From: Liolophura sinensis
Taxonomy: Eukaryota > Mollusca > Polyplacophora > Chitonida > Chitonidae
Direction of reading: 5' to 3'
DNA: 64,000 nucleotides
Assembly: GCF_032854445.1 (NCBI RefSeq)
Contig: NC_088297.1
Coordinates: 12,176,163 to 12,240,162 of the forward strand
Numbering within the stretch: position 1 is the first letter of the stretch; each line of letters starts with the position of its first letter. Both the position numbers and the translations under genes were made by a program. The notes beneath the pieces were generated by a model. That model had not been told where the DNA came from and did no database searches. It worked only from the letters and a program-made list of their open reading frames with translations. Positions 23,101 to 34,571 of the stretch are shown here, in pieces.

Positions 23101-26100
23101 GAGAAAACCAGGCAGAGCTTAGGGGTAACCCACGTCAATCAGCAGGTTGCTGGCAGACGTTCCCACGTACGCCTGAAGAGGAAGTCAGGGGTTCGGTTCC
23201 CACAGCAGACAGAGGTTCAGTTCCCAAGAGGGTCCTGCAGATACTCTTTTTGGAATTTATCCTGAGCATTATCATAATGGTCAAGGACGCTAAGACAGCT
23301 TATCAGATGGTTTTAACATGATGGTGGATCAGCATCTAGGAAGCGGTATAAACAGTGCTGTACATGTGGGATATTGGGGTGAAGGAAGTTTAGAGCTGAG
23401 AGGAGACAATGTCGTGAAACCAATGTACTGTTGGCTGTGAAAACTGTAGTCTTTTGGAAACATGACGGAGAGATTTATCTTGTATTATGATAACCTGATG
23501 GGCGGGGTGTTATGTATTATGGTAACCTGGTGGGTGGGGTGTCATGTATTATGGTAAGCATATGGGTGGGGTGTCATGTATTATGTAAACCGGATGGGTG
23601 GGGTGTTATGTATTATGGTAACTTGATGGGTGGAGTGTCATGTATTATGATAACCCGGATGGGTGGAGTGTCATTTATTACAGTAACCTGATGGGTGGGG
23701 TGTTATGTATTATGGTAACCTGATGGTGGGGTGACCCTGTTATATGGTAACCTGATGGGTGGGGTGTTATGTATTATGGTAACCTGATGGTGGGGTGACC
23801 CTGTTTTATGGTAACCTGATGGGTGGGGTGTTATGTATTATGGTAACTTGATGGATGGGGTGTTATGTATTATGGTAACCTGATGGTGGGGTGACCCTGT
23901 TTTATGGTAACCTGATGGGTGGGGTGTTATGTATTATGGTAACTTGATGGGTGGGGTGTTATGTATTATAGTAACCTGATGGGTGGGGTGTCATGTATTA
24001 TGGTAACCTAATGGATGGAGTGTCATGTATTATGGTAACCGGATGGGTGGGGTGTCATGGATTATGATAACCTGATGGGTTTTGTGTTATGTGTTATAGT
24101 AACCTGATGGTGGGGTGACCCTGTGTTATGATAACCTGATGGGTGGGGTGTCATGTATTATGGCAACCTGATGGGTGGGGTGTTATGTATCATGGTAACC
24201 TGATGGTGGGGTGACCCTGTTTTATGGTAACCTGATGGGTGGGGTGTCATGTATTATGATACGCGGATGGGTGGGGTGTCATGTATTACAGTAACCTGAT
24301 GGGTGGGGTGACCCTGTCTTATGATAACCTGATGGGTGGGGTGTTATGTATTATGGTAACCTGATGGGTGGGGTGTTATGTATTATGGTAACCTGATGTG
24401 TGGGGTGTCATGTATTATGGTAACCTGATGGTGGGGTGACCCTGTTTTATGATAACCTGATGGGTGGGGTGTCATGTATTATGATAACCTGATGGGTGGG
24501 GTGTTATGTATTATGGTAACCTGATGTGTGGGGTGTCATGTATTATGGTAACCTGATGGGTGGGGTGTTATGTATTATGGTAACCTGATGGGTGGGGTGT
24601 CATTTATTACGGTAACCTGATGGGTGGGGTGTCATGTATTATGATAACCTGATGGGTGGGGTGTTATGTATTATGGTAACCTGATGGGTGGGGTGTCATG
24701 TATTATGGTAACCTGATGTGTGGGGTGTCATGTATTATGGTAACCTGATGGGTGGGGTGACCCTTTATTATGGTAACCTGATGGGTGGGGTGTCATGTAT
24801 TATGATAACCTGATGGGTGGGGTGTCATGTATTATGATAACCGGATGGGTGGGGTGTTATGTATTATGATAACCTGATGGGTGGGGTGTTATGTATTATG
24901 ATAACCGGATGGGTGGGGTGTTATGTATTATGATAACCTGATGGGTGGGGTGTTATGTATTATGATAACCTGATGGGTGGGGTGTTATGTATTATGATAA
25001 CCTGATGGGTGGGGTGTTATGTATTATGATAACCGGATGGGTGGGGTGACCCTGTTTTATGGTAACCTGATGGGTGGGGTGTTATGTATTATGATAACCT
25101 GATGGGTGGGGTGTTATGTATTATGGTAACCTGATGGTGGGGTGACCCTGTTTTATGGTAACCTGATGGGTGGGGTGTTATGTATTATGGTAACCTGATG
25201 GTGGGGTGACCCTGTTTTATGGTAACCTGATGGGTGGGGTGTTATGTATTATGGTAACCTGATGGATGGGGTGACCCTGTTTTATGGTAACCTGATGGGT
25301 GGGGTGTCCTGTATTATTATAACCTGATGGATGGGGTGACCCTGTGTTATGGTAACCTGATGGTGGGGTGACCCTGTGTTATGGTAACCTGATGGGTGGG
25401 GTGACCCTGTGTTATGGTAACCTGATGGGTGGGGTGTTATGGTAACATGATGGGTGGGGTGAGCCAGTGTTGTGGTAACCTGATGGGTGGGGTGTTTTGT
25501 ATTATGGTAACCGGATGGGTGTGGTGTTATGTATCATGGTAACCTGATGGGTGGAGTGTCATGTATTATGGTAACCTGATGGGTTGGGTAACCTTGTATT
25601 ATGATCTCCTAATGGGCAGAGTTTTACCTTGTGACAACCTGGTGGGTGGGGTGTCATGTATTATGGAAACCTCATGGGCGGGATGTTATGTCTTATGATA
25701 TTCTGAAGGGTGGGGGTCTCATGTTTTAGGACAACCTGACTGGTGGGGGTGTAGGATAACCTGACAGGTGAAATGTCAAGTCTTAGAATAACCTGATGGG
25801 TGGGGGTGTCATGTCTTAGCATAACCTGACAGGTGAAGTGTCAGCATAAGACACTGCATTAATAAGTAAATAAATAAATGAAGAAATTGTTTATTTTTTC
25901 CTCTCCCCAGCTGTGTTACTTTGTATTGCGGTGATTCTGTATGGGGTGCGTTCGGCCGACACCTACTGGATGCCTGACCCTGAGAGGAACTACTTGTCTT
26001 GGAGTTTTGTCTTCGCTGTTGTGACGGCATTCTTGTGTGTCGTGTCGGCGATGCTGTTCGTAGTCACCACGCTAACGACCCGCTATGAACACAAAAATTC

Positions 26101-26143
26101 CAATGAGGATGACTACGCTATGAACTCACGATATCGTTACTAA
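19875..26143 (+). CDS. Claudin-like four-transmembrane protein, gene 3, with two frame breaks
   Basis: Exons 19875-20137, 22860-23007, 25911-26143. Start, splice sites and motifs match the paralogs: TPYW ending at Trp30, GLW 47-49, Cys52, a later DGCYYVF, then GWF at the exon 2 start and YWMPDPERNYLSWSF in exon 3. The frame breaks twice. Exon 1 is 263 bases, one more than gene 2's 262, and the reading frame shifts between the GLWSMC part and the DGCYYVF part, within an A-rich stretch at about 20048-20072. Exon 2 is 148 bases, where phase requires 147. Reading its T8 run (22950-22957) as T7 restores a hydrophobic TM3 like gene 2's and the phase-1 junction. With both corrected the product would be 213 residues. 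Two single-base surpluses next to homopolymers suggest consensus error, but a young pseudogene is equally possible. Intron 2 holds a 2.3-kb minisatellite. Confidence 0.72.
20424..20965. mobile_element. MITE2 copy interrupted by a SINE A
   Basis: The left flank (AAATCTTAGTTTAAACAGAA, then TGAGTTATGCCAG) matches the reverse complement of the MITE2 right end at 6761-6997. The right flank (CTAGCATCACTCATG, AGACTTTCTGTTCAATCT) matches the other side. The SINE sits between them. Confidence 0.6.
20490..20758 (+). mobile_element. SINE family A, full length with perfect target duplication
   Basis: Starts GGGCCTCCGTGGCTCAGTCG. The A-box is TGGCTCAGTCGG and the B-box GAGTTCAAGTCC. It ends in AAAACACCAATCA and poly-A. 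The 13-base duplication AATATTATAATAG flanks it at 20477-20489 and 20759-20771. It serves as the reference copy for this family. Confidence 0.95.
21050..21228 (+). mobile_element. SINE family A, 5'-truncated
   Basis: Body and tail only, from TTCATGGTGGCTTCCCCTCC to AATCAAATAAATAAC. Confidence 0.82.
21229..22859. other. Gene 3 intron 1, remainder
   Basis: No exon recognised. A short direct triplicate (TTTGGCCCATGGATGTGTCA) occurs at about 22209-22313, with units of about 52 bases. Confidence 0.6.
22860..23007 (+). CDS. Gene 3 exon 2 (T8 run off phase)
   Basis: Acceptor TTTGATTTCAG, start Gly-Trp-Phe-Thr, donor G|GTATGT at 23008. As written it leaves two bases over, while exon 3 needs one. 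Confidence 0.7.
23014..23170 (-). mobile_element. SINE family A fragment beside the exon 2 donor
   Basis: The tail (TTTATTTGATGGGTGTTTTA) starts only a few bases after the gene 3 exon 2 donor. The body breaks off at the CCTTCC-type block near 23165. Confidence 0.75.
23480..25840. repeat. 32-bp G-rich minisatellite, about 70 copies, in gene 3 intron 2
   Basis: Units are GGTAACCTGATGGGTGGGGT followed by GTTATGTATTAT or GTCATGTATTAT. A second 32-base subtype reads GGTGGGGTGACCCTGTTTTAT. Subtypes alternate in blocks. The + strand, which is the transcribed gene's sense strand, is G-rich. Copies decay after about 25560. Confidence 0.98.
25911..26143 (+). CDS. Gene 3 exon 3
   Basis: Acceptor CCTCTCCCCAG. 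Encodes the end of TM3, the second loop, TM4 and a tail ending in SRYRY, then TAA at 26141. Confidence 0.85.
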
Positions 26144-26159
26144 TTCATCAAGGTGCTCA

Positions 26160-26705
26160 CATGAGTTCATCATCTATTCATCAGCTGAACGAGAAAAATT
26201 CATCAGGCATTCAAAAGCTGCAAAGAGAACAGTTCTTCATTGGCGTACAATTCCTAGTGAATTGATTATATGAATTCAGAAAGGGAACAGTTCTTCACTC
26301 ATGTACATTCATCAGCTAAAAGAGAACAGTTCAAAATGAATTAATCAGCTGAGTTCAGAAGGAGAACAGCTCTTCATCCTTGTACATTCGTCAGCTGAAA
26401 GAACAGTTCCTAGTGAAATAATGGGCTGAGTTCAGAAAGAGAACAGTTCTTCATTCATGTACATTCATTGGCTAAAAGAACAGTTGTTAGTGAATTAATC
26501 AGCTGAATTCAGAAAAAGAACAGTTCATCATCCACGTATATTCACCAGCTGAAAGAGAACAGTTCCCAGTGAATTAATTAGCTGAACTCAGAAAGAGAAC
26601 AGTTCATCATCCACGTACACTCACCAGCTGAAAGAGAACAGTTCCCAGTGAATTAATCAGCTGAACTCAGAAAGAGAACAGTTCTTCATCCTTGTACATT
26701 CATCA
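26160..26705. repeat. About 80-bp tandem repeat in the 3' flank of gene 3
   Basis: Diverged units built on AGAGAACAGTTCTTCATCC and GAATTAATCAGCTGAA begin 17 bases after the stop, so they are likely 3' UTR. The AGAACAGTTC core recurs about every 40 bases. Confidence 0.88.
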
Positions 26706-27094
26706 GTTATATCAAACTTACATGTAACACACTTTTAAATATTGACAATAACAAATAACAAATGCCGTTACATGTGGTTACAGTAATTCACCAGTAATTT
26801 CATCAAATTTTTCACCTGAAAATCACCCTTCTGTATAAAATCACCAGTAGAGAAGAGAAAAATATTTTCTTTTCACCTTATCTTTCACCAACTTGGTACA
26901 GCGGGACGATTAAGCAGTGAAAAATTTCGTAAGATTGTAGGTGATTTACTGTAATTAAGATCTGGAATATCCCATTGATTCTTAAGACAAGAGTCAGTTT
27001 TAAGCATGATTGAATATTTTTTGAGTGAATGTACAGTAGTGTCCATGGATGTGGCGTGGCAACAATGTGTTGTTTGTGCATTCAGTGTCCAGTT

Positions 27095-27250
27095 TTACAC
27101 TAAAAAAAAAATAATAATATGTTCATATTAAGAGAAAGTTGGTTGTCTTGTGATGCTAGAATGTATTCTGTCAGGTTGTATAACATACAAGATGATATTC
27201 TGGCCGAATACAGTATATTTATGTTAAATAAATATAATATATGTACTATA
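27095..27250. mobile_element. MITE2-like fragment
   Basis: Starts TTACACTAAAAAAAAAATAA, then AGAGAAAGTTGGTTGTCTTG and TGATGCTAGAATGTATTCTG, which match MITE2 interior blocks. Confidence 0.5.
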
Positions 27251-27694
27251 TATTTAACACAAAAACCCTCCTGCAGTAAGAGAGTACATTCCAGCATAAC
27301 TCGGACAACTGGACATCTGGTAAATATAGCAGATTAGTTTTATTAGGGCACTCTACTGAAGGATAGCTTTAGATGGTCCCTGATTGTATTGATCTGGAAA
27401 CCACCAACTTACATCTACTAACACTCTGCAATGTGATTGATCAGTTATTGTGGTATTATTGCTGCTTAATAACACACCTATTTGGAAAAGGCTCATGGTA
27501 TGAAAAAAGCGAAATAGAAACCAACTTGAATTATTACAGAAGAAATAAAGATCATAAAGGGCTGTTGTTGACGAGTGGATTGTACAGCAACCAGAGTTCA
27601 GCAATTAGAGGAAGTTGTAGATGTGGCAAATTTATCAGGTATATAACAACATTTCTAGAAGTGCAGGAAAAAATTTGTTCGGTGTTAACATTGC

Positions 27695-28015
27695 ATGAGG
27701 TAGCATGGTTTCCAGAGGTATATCAGCTTAGAGAATTTGCAAGGTAGCATGGTTTCCAGAGGTATATCAGCTTAGAGAATTTGCAAGGTAGCATGGTTTC
27801 CAGAGGTATATCAGCTTAGAGAATTTGCAAGGTAGCATGGTTTCCAGAGGTATATCAGCTTAGAGAATTTGCAAGGTAGCATGATTTCCAGAGGTATATC
27901 AGCTTAGAGAATTTGCAAGGTAGCATGATTTCCAGAGGTATATCAGCTTAGAGAATTTGCAAGGTAGCATGATTTCCAGAGGCAAAGCAGTTGGAACAGT
28001 TTGCAAGGTAGTGAC
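27695..28015. repeat. 44-bp minisatellite, about 7 copies
   Basis: Unit is AGAATTTGCAAGGTAGCATG plus GTTTCCAGAGGTATATCAGC. Decayed copies continue to about 28190. Confidence 0.95.
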
Positions 28016-28189
28016 ATTTTTCACAGGGATAGCAACTTTGAGAATTTGCAGAGCAGCAATAAATACGCTTGAAGCAAATTTCCACAGGTATAGCACATTA
28101 GAGGTTGTTTAAGGTAGCAACATTTCAGGGGGTTTAGCAGCTTGAAAATATTATAAGGTTGCAAAAGTTCCAGAGGTATAGCAATATAT

Positions 28190-29336
28190 GCTGGAGATGT
28201 AGTAATATCTCTTGCCAAGCAATAGCTGAATCTGGAAGGAATTTGGTTGCAGATACAACGAAAAGTAGAAAATAACACTTTTTATTGTTAATAGACAGAA
28301 TAATACAGAAGTAAAAAACAGATAGAAATGACAGGAAATGTTCTTTAAAATTATACCTGTATATGTTAGATTGTTTCAAACTCCATGATCTATGTACACA
28401 AATAGTAGTAATATGATTAATCAAATTCTTCGACATTTTCAAACCACCTCAGCAGCCAATATTTTGAAACATTCTGATAGAACTGTTGAGTGTGGAGAAA
28501 TAACTTGCACACTTCTGTGAAGCTTGCATCTTGAGTTGCTGAAAACAAATCATATCTGGTGTCATTTTCATAATAACTATGCATAAATTCCACTGAAAAA
28601 AAAAGTGCTTTAGTGGTTGAAAAGTTTGAAGATTTACAGTATTTCCATTTCTTCCAAAGTTCCATTTCCTCCTCCCCCTCCCCCCTCCTCCTCCCCCTCC
28701 CCTAGAATCCGTGGAAAAGGTTCTATCTTTTTGATCTGATCATAATTTTTAATCATGCTACCTCAAGCTGTACATCTATCTCTCTTTCATTGCCATTGGG
28801 TATGATCAGCATATTAAGAAAACTATTCAATCCATTTAACAGTTTACCATTAAACGAATAAGGGTGCTACCAAAGGAACGAGGTGATATTTTCCAGGAAA
28901 AAACTGTATTAATATTGTTAAAGCTATATATGCTGTTGAAAGAGGGGAAATTTTGCCGAAATGTAACAAAATATTTTTACATATTTGCTTGAAATTCTTT
29001 CTACCTGTGCTTATTATAGGTTAGCCTTCATATCACAACTATAAATGACACTGACGACTAATGGATCTTTTGTATCTATTACAACAGCCAATCAAATTTC
29101 ACTATACATTCTGATGTGTATACAGTGCTTGTCTTTATTGAATGGTTACCCACCATAACAGTTTTTTAGTGTTTGTGTGATATTTGTTCTACTTAATTGT
29201 ACCAGGATTCGTATAGATGTAAGTTTGTGTATACATATATTTATACATGCATATTTTGTTGCTTTGATGTTATATTTGTTCTCTCTGAGTAATTGTTATC
29301 GCTTAACTTGCCAAGACTTCGAATAATTTCTTGACG
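28190..29336. other. Spacer, no gene recognised
   Basis: AT-rich, with a C/T-rich low-complexity stretch at about 28665-28705. No splice-supported exon. Confidence 0.55.
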
Positions 29337-29770
29337 GCACTATCAGCTTCACATTCTAGTATGGTAGGATTTTTTTCAGGAAGCGTTCTGAATTTTCTTG
29401 ACTTCTGGACGGTTTTTCAAAGGCGTTTCTGATGGTTAATGGTTCCTTGTCCATAACACAGTTATTTAAAGGTTCTTGGCCGAAAACTGTTTTTCAGGCA
29501 AGATTTTATTGCACATTTCATTATGGTAGAATTTGTCTGGAAAGGTTCTTAGAATTTTCTTCACTTCTGGAGGGTTCTTCAAAGATGTTTCTGATGGTTA
29601 ATGGTTCCTTATCCATAACACAGTTATTTAGAGGTTCTTGGCCTGAAAGGGTTCTTCAGGTGAGATTTTATTGCACATTTCGTCATGGTAGAATTTGTTT
29701 GGAAAGGGTGCTACACTTTTCTTCACATCTGGAGGGTTCTTCAAAGGGTGTGTCTGATCGTTAAGGGCTC
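29337..29770. repeat. About 163-bp tandem repeat, 2.5 copies
   Basis: Marker block ATGGTAGAATTTGTCTGGAA recurs at about 29359, 29524 and 29686, with TCTGGAGGGTTCTTCAAAG near each unit end. Three copies of GGTTCTTGGCC-like sequence support the period. Confidence 0.85.
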
Positions 29771-30985
29771 CTTGTCCAGAGGTTCTTTTATGGTTCTTAA
29801 CAGCAAAGAGTTCTTCAGTTCAAGAGTAAACCATATTATACCACCGTATAGTTTTATGAAGAAGCTGAAGATATATAGTACATATGCCTTGTTTTATTCA
29901 CTTTGAAAAAGTGCCATGTGCTCCGTCCAGGCTTCCACATAAAGTGTATAAGTGTGAGAATGAGCCTTCATGTAATGTAAACTGTTACGTTACATCCAAA
30001 AAAGCAGTCATGCTGTCCGACTCAGTTATACTTCCTTGTCAGTTATGCCTGTCAACAGTGACGCATCAGGCATTAACTGGCATAGAAATGGTGAGTTTGT
30101 GTACGGCTGGTGCCCTTTGCCGTTCGCTACAGTTGTTTGCAGAGGAAATATTGGTTGAAAAATGGTGCTTATACATGTAAACGTAAAAGTAGGTGTTGCA
30201 TAGCTGTGCATGGACTGGACAGAGAAGAGTAAAAAACTATTATGAAAATGTAATTGTTCTACTGAAGTCCGCGAGATTGAATTAGTATATAGAGATACAC
30301 TATATGAAACATTACAGACTTAATTGGCAATTATATCTCTCATCTGATGGTTCCTATTTAATGGGTACTACATGTATTTTCAAAATTAATTTTAATTTAT
30401 TCATTATTGCAAGCATCATGACTTTCTGTAGAATGATGATTCCTTGCAGTGGCACATATATGTAGCCAATCAAATTAAAGGCTATGTTGTCGCCGTCTGG
30501 CCAACCAATCATGTAAGGAATAACAAGGAAAACCCACGCTGATTGGTCAAGGCTTGACTGGCAATAGGGTTGTTTCCACATTCGTCCGTAAATGCCTTTA
30601 GTTGTTTGTAAATACATATGTTGTATACTGTGTAACCATTGCTATACATATGTGCATCGATCAATCTGAAATTGTCAACTACGATAACTTTAAATCGTGC
30701 TGTGTATTATTAATCCTGAATTGTAACATGGCTTTGCTATCTTGTACTGTTTTATATATGTTTGCATGAACTCTGTATTAACATTCAAAGCAAAGATGTA
30801 AAGATAATTATTATAAGTGTAGAAATGCGTTACATAAATTTAAAAAATATACAAAGAGAAAATGTCTATGCTTTCGTCTTGAATTTGTTGGGTATCTGAT
30901 AAAGCTTGTGTGTGTGAATGGCAATTTTGTGTGGGGGAGTAGGCGAGGCGGTCAAGTGGTTATAAAGTTCTGGCTTTCAATCACA
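29771..30985. other. Spacer, no gene recognised
   Basis: Short open frames only; none has a recognisable domain or splice structure. Confidence 0.5.
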
Positions 30986-30989
30986 AGGC

Positions 30990-31908
30990 CACACCAGACT
31001 CGTGTTCAATTGTAAGGCCACACTGGACACGTGTTCAGTCGCAAGGCCACACCAGACACGTGTTCAACCACAAGGCCACACTGGACACCTGTTCAATCGC
31101 AAGGCCACACCAGACTCGTGTTCAATTGTAAGGCCACACCAGACACGTGTTCAGTTGCAAGGCCACACCAGACTTGTGTTCAATCGTAAGGTCACACTAG
31201 ACACGTGTTCAGTCGCAAGGCCACACTGGACACGTGTTCAATCGCAAGGCCACACCAGACACGTGTTCAGTCGCAAGGCCACACCAGACGTGTTCAATCG
31301 TAAGGCCACACTAGACACGTGTTCAATCCAAGGCCACACCAGACACGTGTTCAATCGTAAGGCCACACTAGACACGTGTTCAATCCAAGGCCACACCAGA
31401 CTCGCGTTCAATCGCAAGGCCACACCAGACACGTGTTCAACCACAAGGCCACACTGGACACCTGTTCAATCGCAAGGCCACACCAGACCCGTGTTCAATC
31501 GCAAGGCCACACCAGACACGTGTTCAACCGCAAGGCCACACTGGACACGTGTTCAATCGCAAGGCCACACCAGACACGTGTTCAGTCGCAAGGCCACACC
31601 AGACGTGTTCAATCGTAAGGCCACACTAGACACGTGTTCAATCCAAGGCCACACCAGACACGTGTTCAATCGTAAGGCCACACTAGACACGTGTTCAATC
31701 CAAGGCCACACCAGACTCGCGTTCAATCGCAAGGCCACACCAGACACGTGTTCAACCACAAGGCCACACTGGACACCTGTTCAATCGCAAGGCCACACCA
31801 GACCCGTGTTCAATCGCAAGGCCACACCAGACTCGTGTTCAATCACAAGGCCACACTAGACACGTGTTCGATCGCAAGGCCACACCAGACACATGTTCAG
31901 TCGCATCC
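30990..31908. repeat. 29-bp minisatellite with CACGTG in most units and a 315-bp higher-order repeat
   Basis: Unit AAGGCCACACCAGACACGTG then TTCAATCGC, about 31 copies. I count about 18 exact CACGTG and three CACCTG hexamers. Blocks from about 31238 recur exactly 315 bases later, so an 11-unit block including shortened units was duplicated. A 285-residue open frame through it arises because the 29-base unit has no stop in any frame; it is not called as a gene. Confidence 0.97.
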
Positions 31909-32221
31909 TAGAACAGGAAATTGTCTTCATTTTGCGGCATAGGTGTAGTTGGCAGTATTGATGTTGATTTTAATGTGATTGTATGTTAAATCTGAAGACA
32001 TAAATGTGGTGACATAAATGTGATGACATTTAACACAGCATTTTGAGGAATTCTAGACCAGTGACTTCTAATAAATTGCAATTAACATTGCTGCATTCTT
32101 TTTACCTAATTTTGCTTAAGCCATTATGCACACTGTCGTCGCTGTTTTTCTCTCTATGCGGTACGTCTGAATTATATGAGCTGATAAAGCATTCTCTTTG
32201 ATGGATGCAAATTTACTTGAT

Positions 32222-32462
32222 TGACTTATTTGATTGGTGTTTTCATGTCATAATGAAGAATATTTCACTTATGGTGGAAGAAAACCGGGCAGAACCCGGA
32301 GAAAACCCACAACCATCCGCAGGTTGCTGCAAGATCTTTCCACGTACGGCGGGAGAGGAAGCCAGCATGAGCTGGACTTGAACTCACATCGACCGCATTG
32401 GTGAGAGACTCCTGGGTCATTACGCTGCGCTAGCGCGCTAACCAACTGAGCCACGGAGGTCC
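32222..32462 (-). mobile_element. SINE family A, near full length
   Basis: Tail at 32222 (TTGATTGGTGTTTTCATG), head ends with GCGCGCTAACCAACTGAGCC and CACGGAGG near 32460. Confidence 0.88.
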
Positions 32463-32473
32463 CTCAACTTTAC

Positions 32474-32830
32474 TTGAGTGAGTGCTTGGGGTTTAACGTC
32501 GTACTCAACAATTTTTTAATAATATGGCGATGAAGGAATCCTTATGATGTATGTAATGTGCCTCCTTGTTGCAAGACGGATTTCCACCATTCTTTTATCT
32601 TGCGTTGCTTCAATGAGACGACTTACCGAAGGCATGTAAGCCGCCCCACCCGAGCCATTAAACTGTTACGGGTCAACCAGTCGTTGCACTATCCCCTTCA
32701 TGCTGAACGCCAAGCAAGAAAGTTACAACTTCCTCTTTCAAAGTCCTAGGTGTGACTCGACCCAGGATTGATCCTAGATCTACTGCTCCCGATGCGGACG
32801 CTCTACCAGCTGTGCTATCCGGGCCGGTAA
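32474..32830 (-). mobile_element. SINE family B, near full length
   Basis: Antisense: GTGCTTGGGGTTTAACGTCG tail, ACGGATTTCCACC and GTAAGCCGCC body blocks, then the tRNA-like head with GACTCGACCCAGGATTGATC and GCTCTACCAGCTGTGCTATC. Confidence 0.88.
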
Positions 32831-32964
32831 CGTTGCTTGAACCAATACGACCAGCGGCAGAGGGAAATCCGTCAGTAACTTTGCCTATCCAGTTTGGTGG
32901 TTACTCCCGCGGTACTGAGGTTCTTCCATTTGTAAGATAGGCCGCTGTCGTGTAAGTGAAAACA

Positions 32965-33130
32965 TCTTCAAAAAATTAATCTCTTAATTTTAACACAAAG
33001 TCTGTTGCCTGGGTGATGCTAGAATGTAATCTGTTATTATAACACAATATTCTGTCATATTCAACATAATATCGTGTTAATCTAATAGAATCTTTATGTT
33101 GAATTAATAGAATATTCGTGTTATATTAAC
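32965..33130. mobile_element. MITE2-like copy, diverged
   Basis: Contains GGGTGATGCTAGAATGTAAT and CTGTTATTATAACACAATAT, matching the reverse complement of the 6761-6997 element. Ends are degraded. Confidence 0.5.
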
Positions 33131-33439
33131 TCACAGGAAGCCCCTCTATTCAACAGTCAGTTCAGTGAAATATCTTTATAGGTGTCTATAAACAACCAAC
33201 ACCTGTGCGGGTGTGACTTCATGACCATCTGTCACCTATATAAAGATTCGCCAGATGTCAAGAAAGATCCCATGTGATGTGGATCTGCATGACGTCGTTG
33301 ACACTCTGTCTTCTCCATTACGTTGTTACATCAGCAAATATGGTAATTACAAAAGATAGGTACCATTTTGGTACCCAAATTGTTCATGATTCATCGCATT
33401 CTAAGAATAGGTTAGCCCATGATTGACGAGAATTACACA

Positions 33440-33750
33440 ACACTGCATCGAGGCGAAGTCGAGATACAAGTATAGCCAGTGACTGACGAGGTCTACGCAA
33501 CATTACATCGAGACGAACCCGGGATAAAAGTACAGCCCATGGTTGTCGACGGCTACACAACGAGCAGAGGCCGAGATAAGAGTATAGCCCATGATTGTCG
33601 AGGTCTACACAACATTGGATCTAGGCGAAACCGTGATAAAGTATAGCCCATGACTGACGAAGGCTACACAACATTGCATTGAGGCAAAGCGGTGATACCA
33701 GTATAGCCTATGACTGACGAGGGCTACACAACCATTACATCGAGGTGAAG
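33440..33750. repeat. About 60-bp tandem repeat, 5-6 copies
   Basis: Units contain AGTATAGCCCATGACTGACG and CTACACAACATTGCATCGAG, moderately diverged. Confidence 0.9.
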
Positions 33751-34571
33751 CAATGACACTATGTTGTGTGTCGTCCGAGTCAGCCATGGGCTTTCTTATT
33801 TAGCACGCACCACCGTTTTCGAGCAACAAAATATCAAACTCAACAAATTGTACTACAGAAAAGAGAACTTTCATAGACTATGAGTACTGCCGGGAATTAG
33901 AAATCATGTCGATTGATTGAGAACTACCGAAAATACAATACGTGAATGCTTGGGGTTTAACGTCGTACTTAACAATTTTTCAATCATATGACCGAAAAAT
34001 GGAACTTTCATAGACTATAGGGATCCTAGATACATATGAAATATATTTCCCTATATGTACTATAGGGAAATCCTATCGATTGATTGGTCGAGCGCGGCGA
34101 GAGGAAAAACTGGACTGAATTTAGACCTTATGTTGAGACAGCGAAGTGGTGAATGCGCTCCACGACACAACCCCAGTCAGTATATATACGTGTCTGTGTT
34201 TAGTACAACTATTTTAAAATACCAGTTTACCCTTGATTCTCATGAAACTTTTAAAAGGTTTGTGTGCAATATCGGTCTTACGTTTGAAGCTGTTTTTATG
34301 ATACACGGTTAACCGGGCAGAGCCCGAGGGAAACACACATCGTATGTTTCATTGCATGGGCAATCAAATGTAGGCCAATATTTCGACATACATGAATATT
34401 CCATGTACATAGAAAATATATCATTTTAGAACAGAATGCTACAAAGAAACCTTTTTTATGCGAAATTATTTTGATAACTTACTACTGTGTTTAATATTTC
34501 TATGTTCCCATATGGCTGTCGGGCGGGTGACAATACCGGGAAAGGGGAGACAACTCCGGATGCAGGTCTCT

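Noticed and set aside
23480-25840. CRISPR-like or satellite-centromere array
   Set aside because: Units are directly contiguous without unique spacers and sit inside an intron; an ordinary minisatellite in animal DNA.
27373-27747. 124-residue open frame on the + strand
   Set aside because: No recognisable domain, no splice partner and it runs into the 44-bp repeat; probably chance.
31002-31859. 285-residue open frame with KATPDTCS/ARPHQTRV/QGHTRHVF repeats
   Set aside because: It lies wholly in the 29-bp minisatellite. Because 29 is not a multiple of 3 the peptide simply cycles through three stop-free frames; there is no domain and no gene structure.
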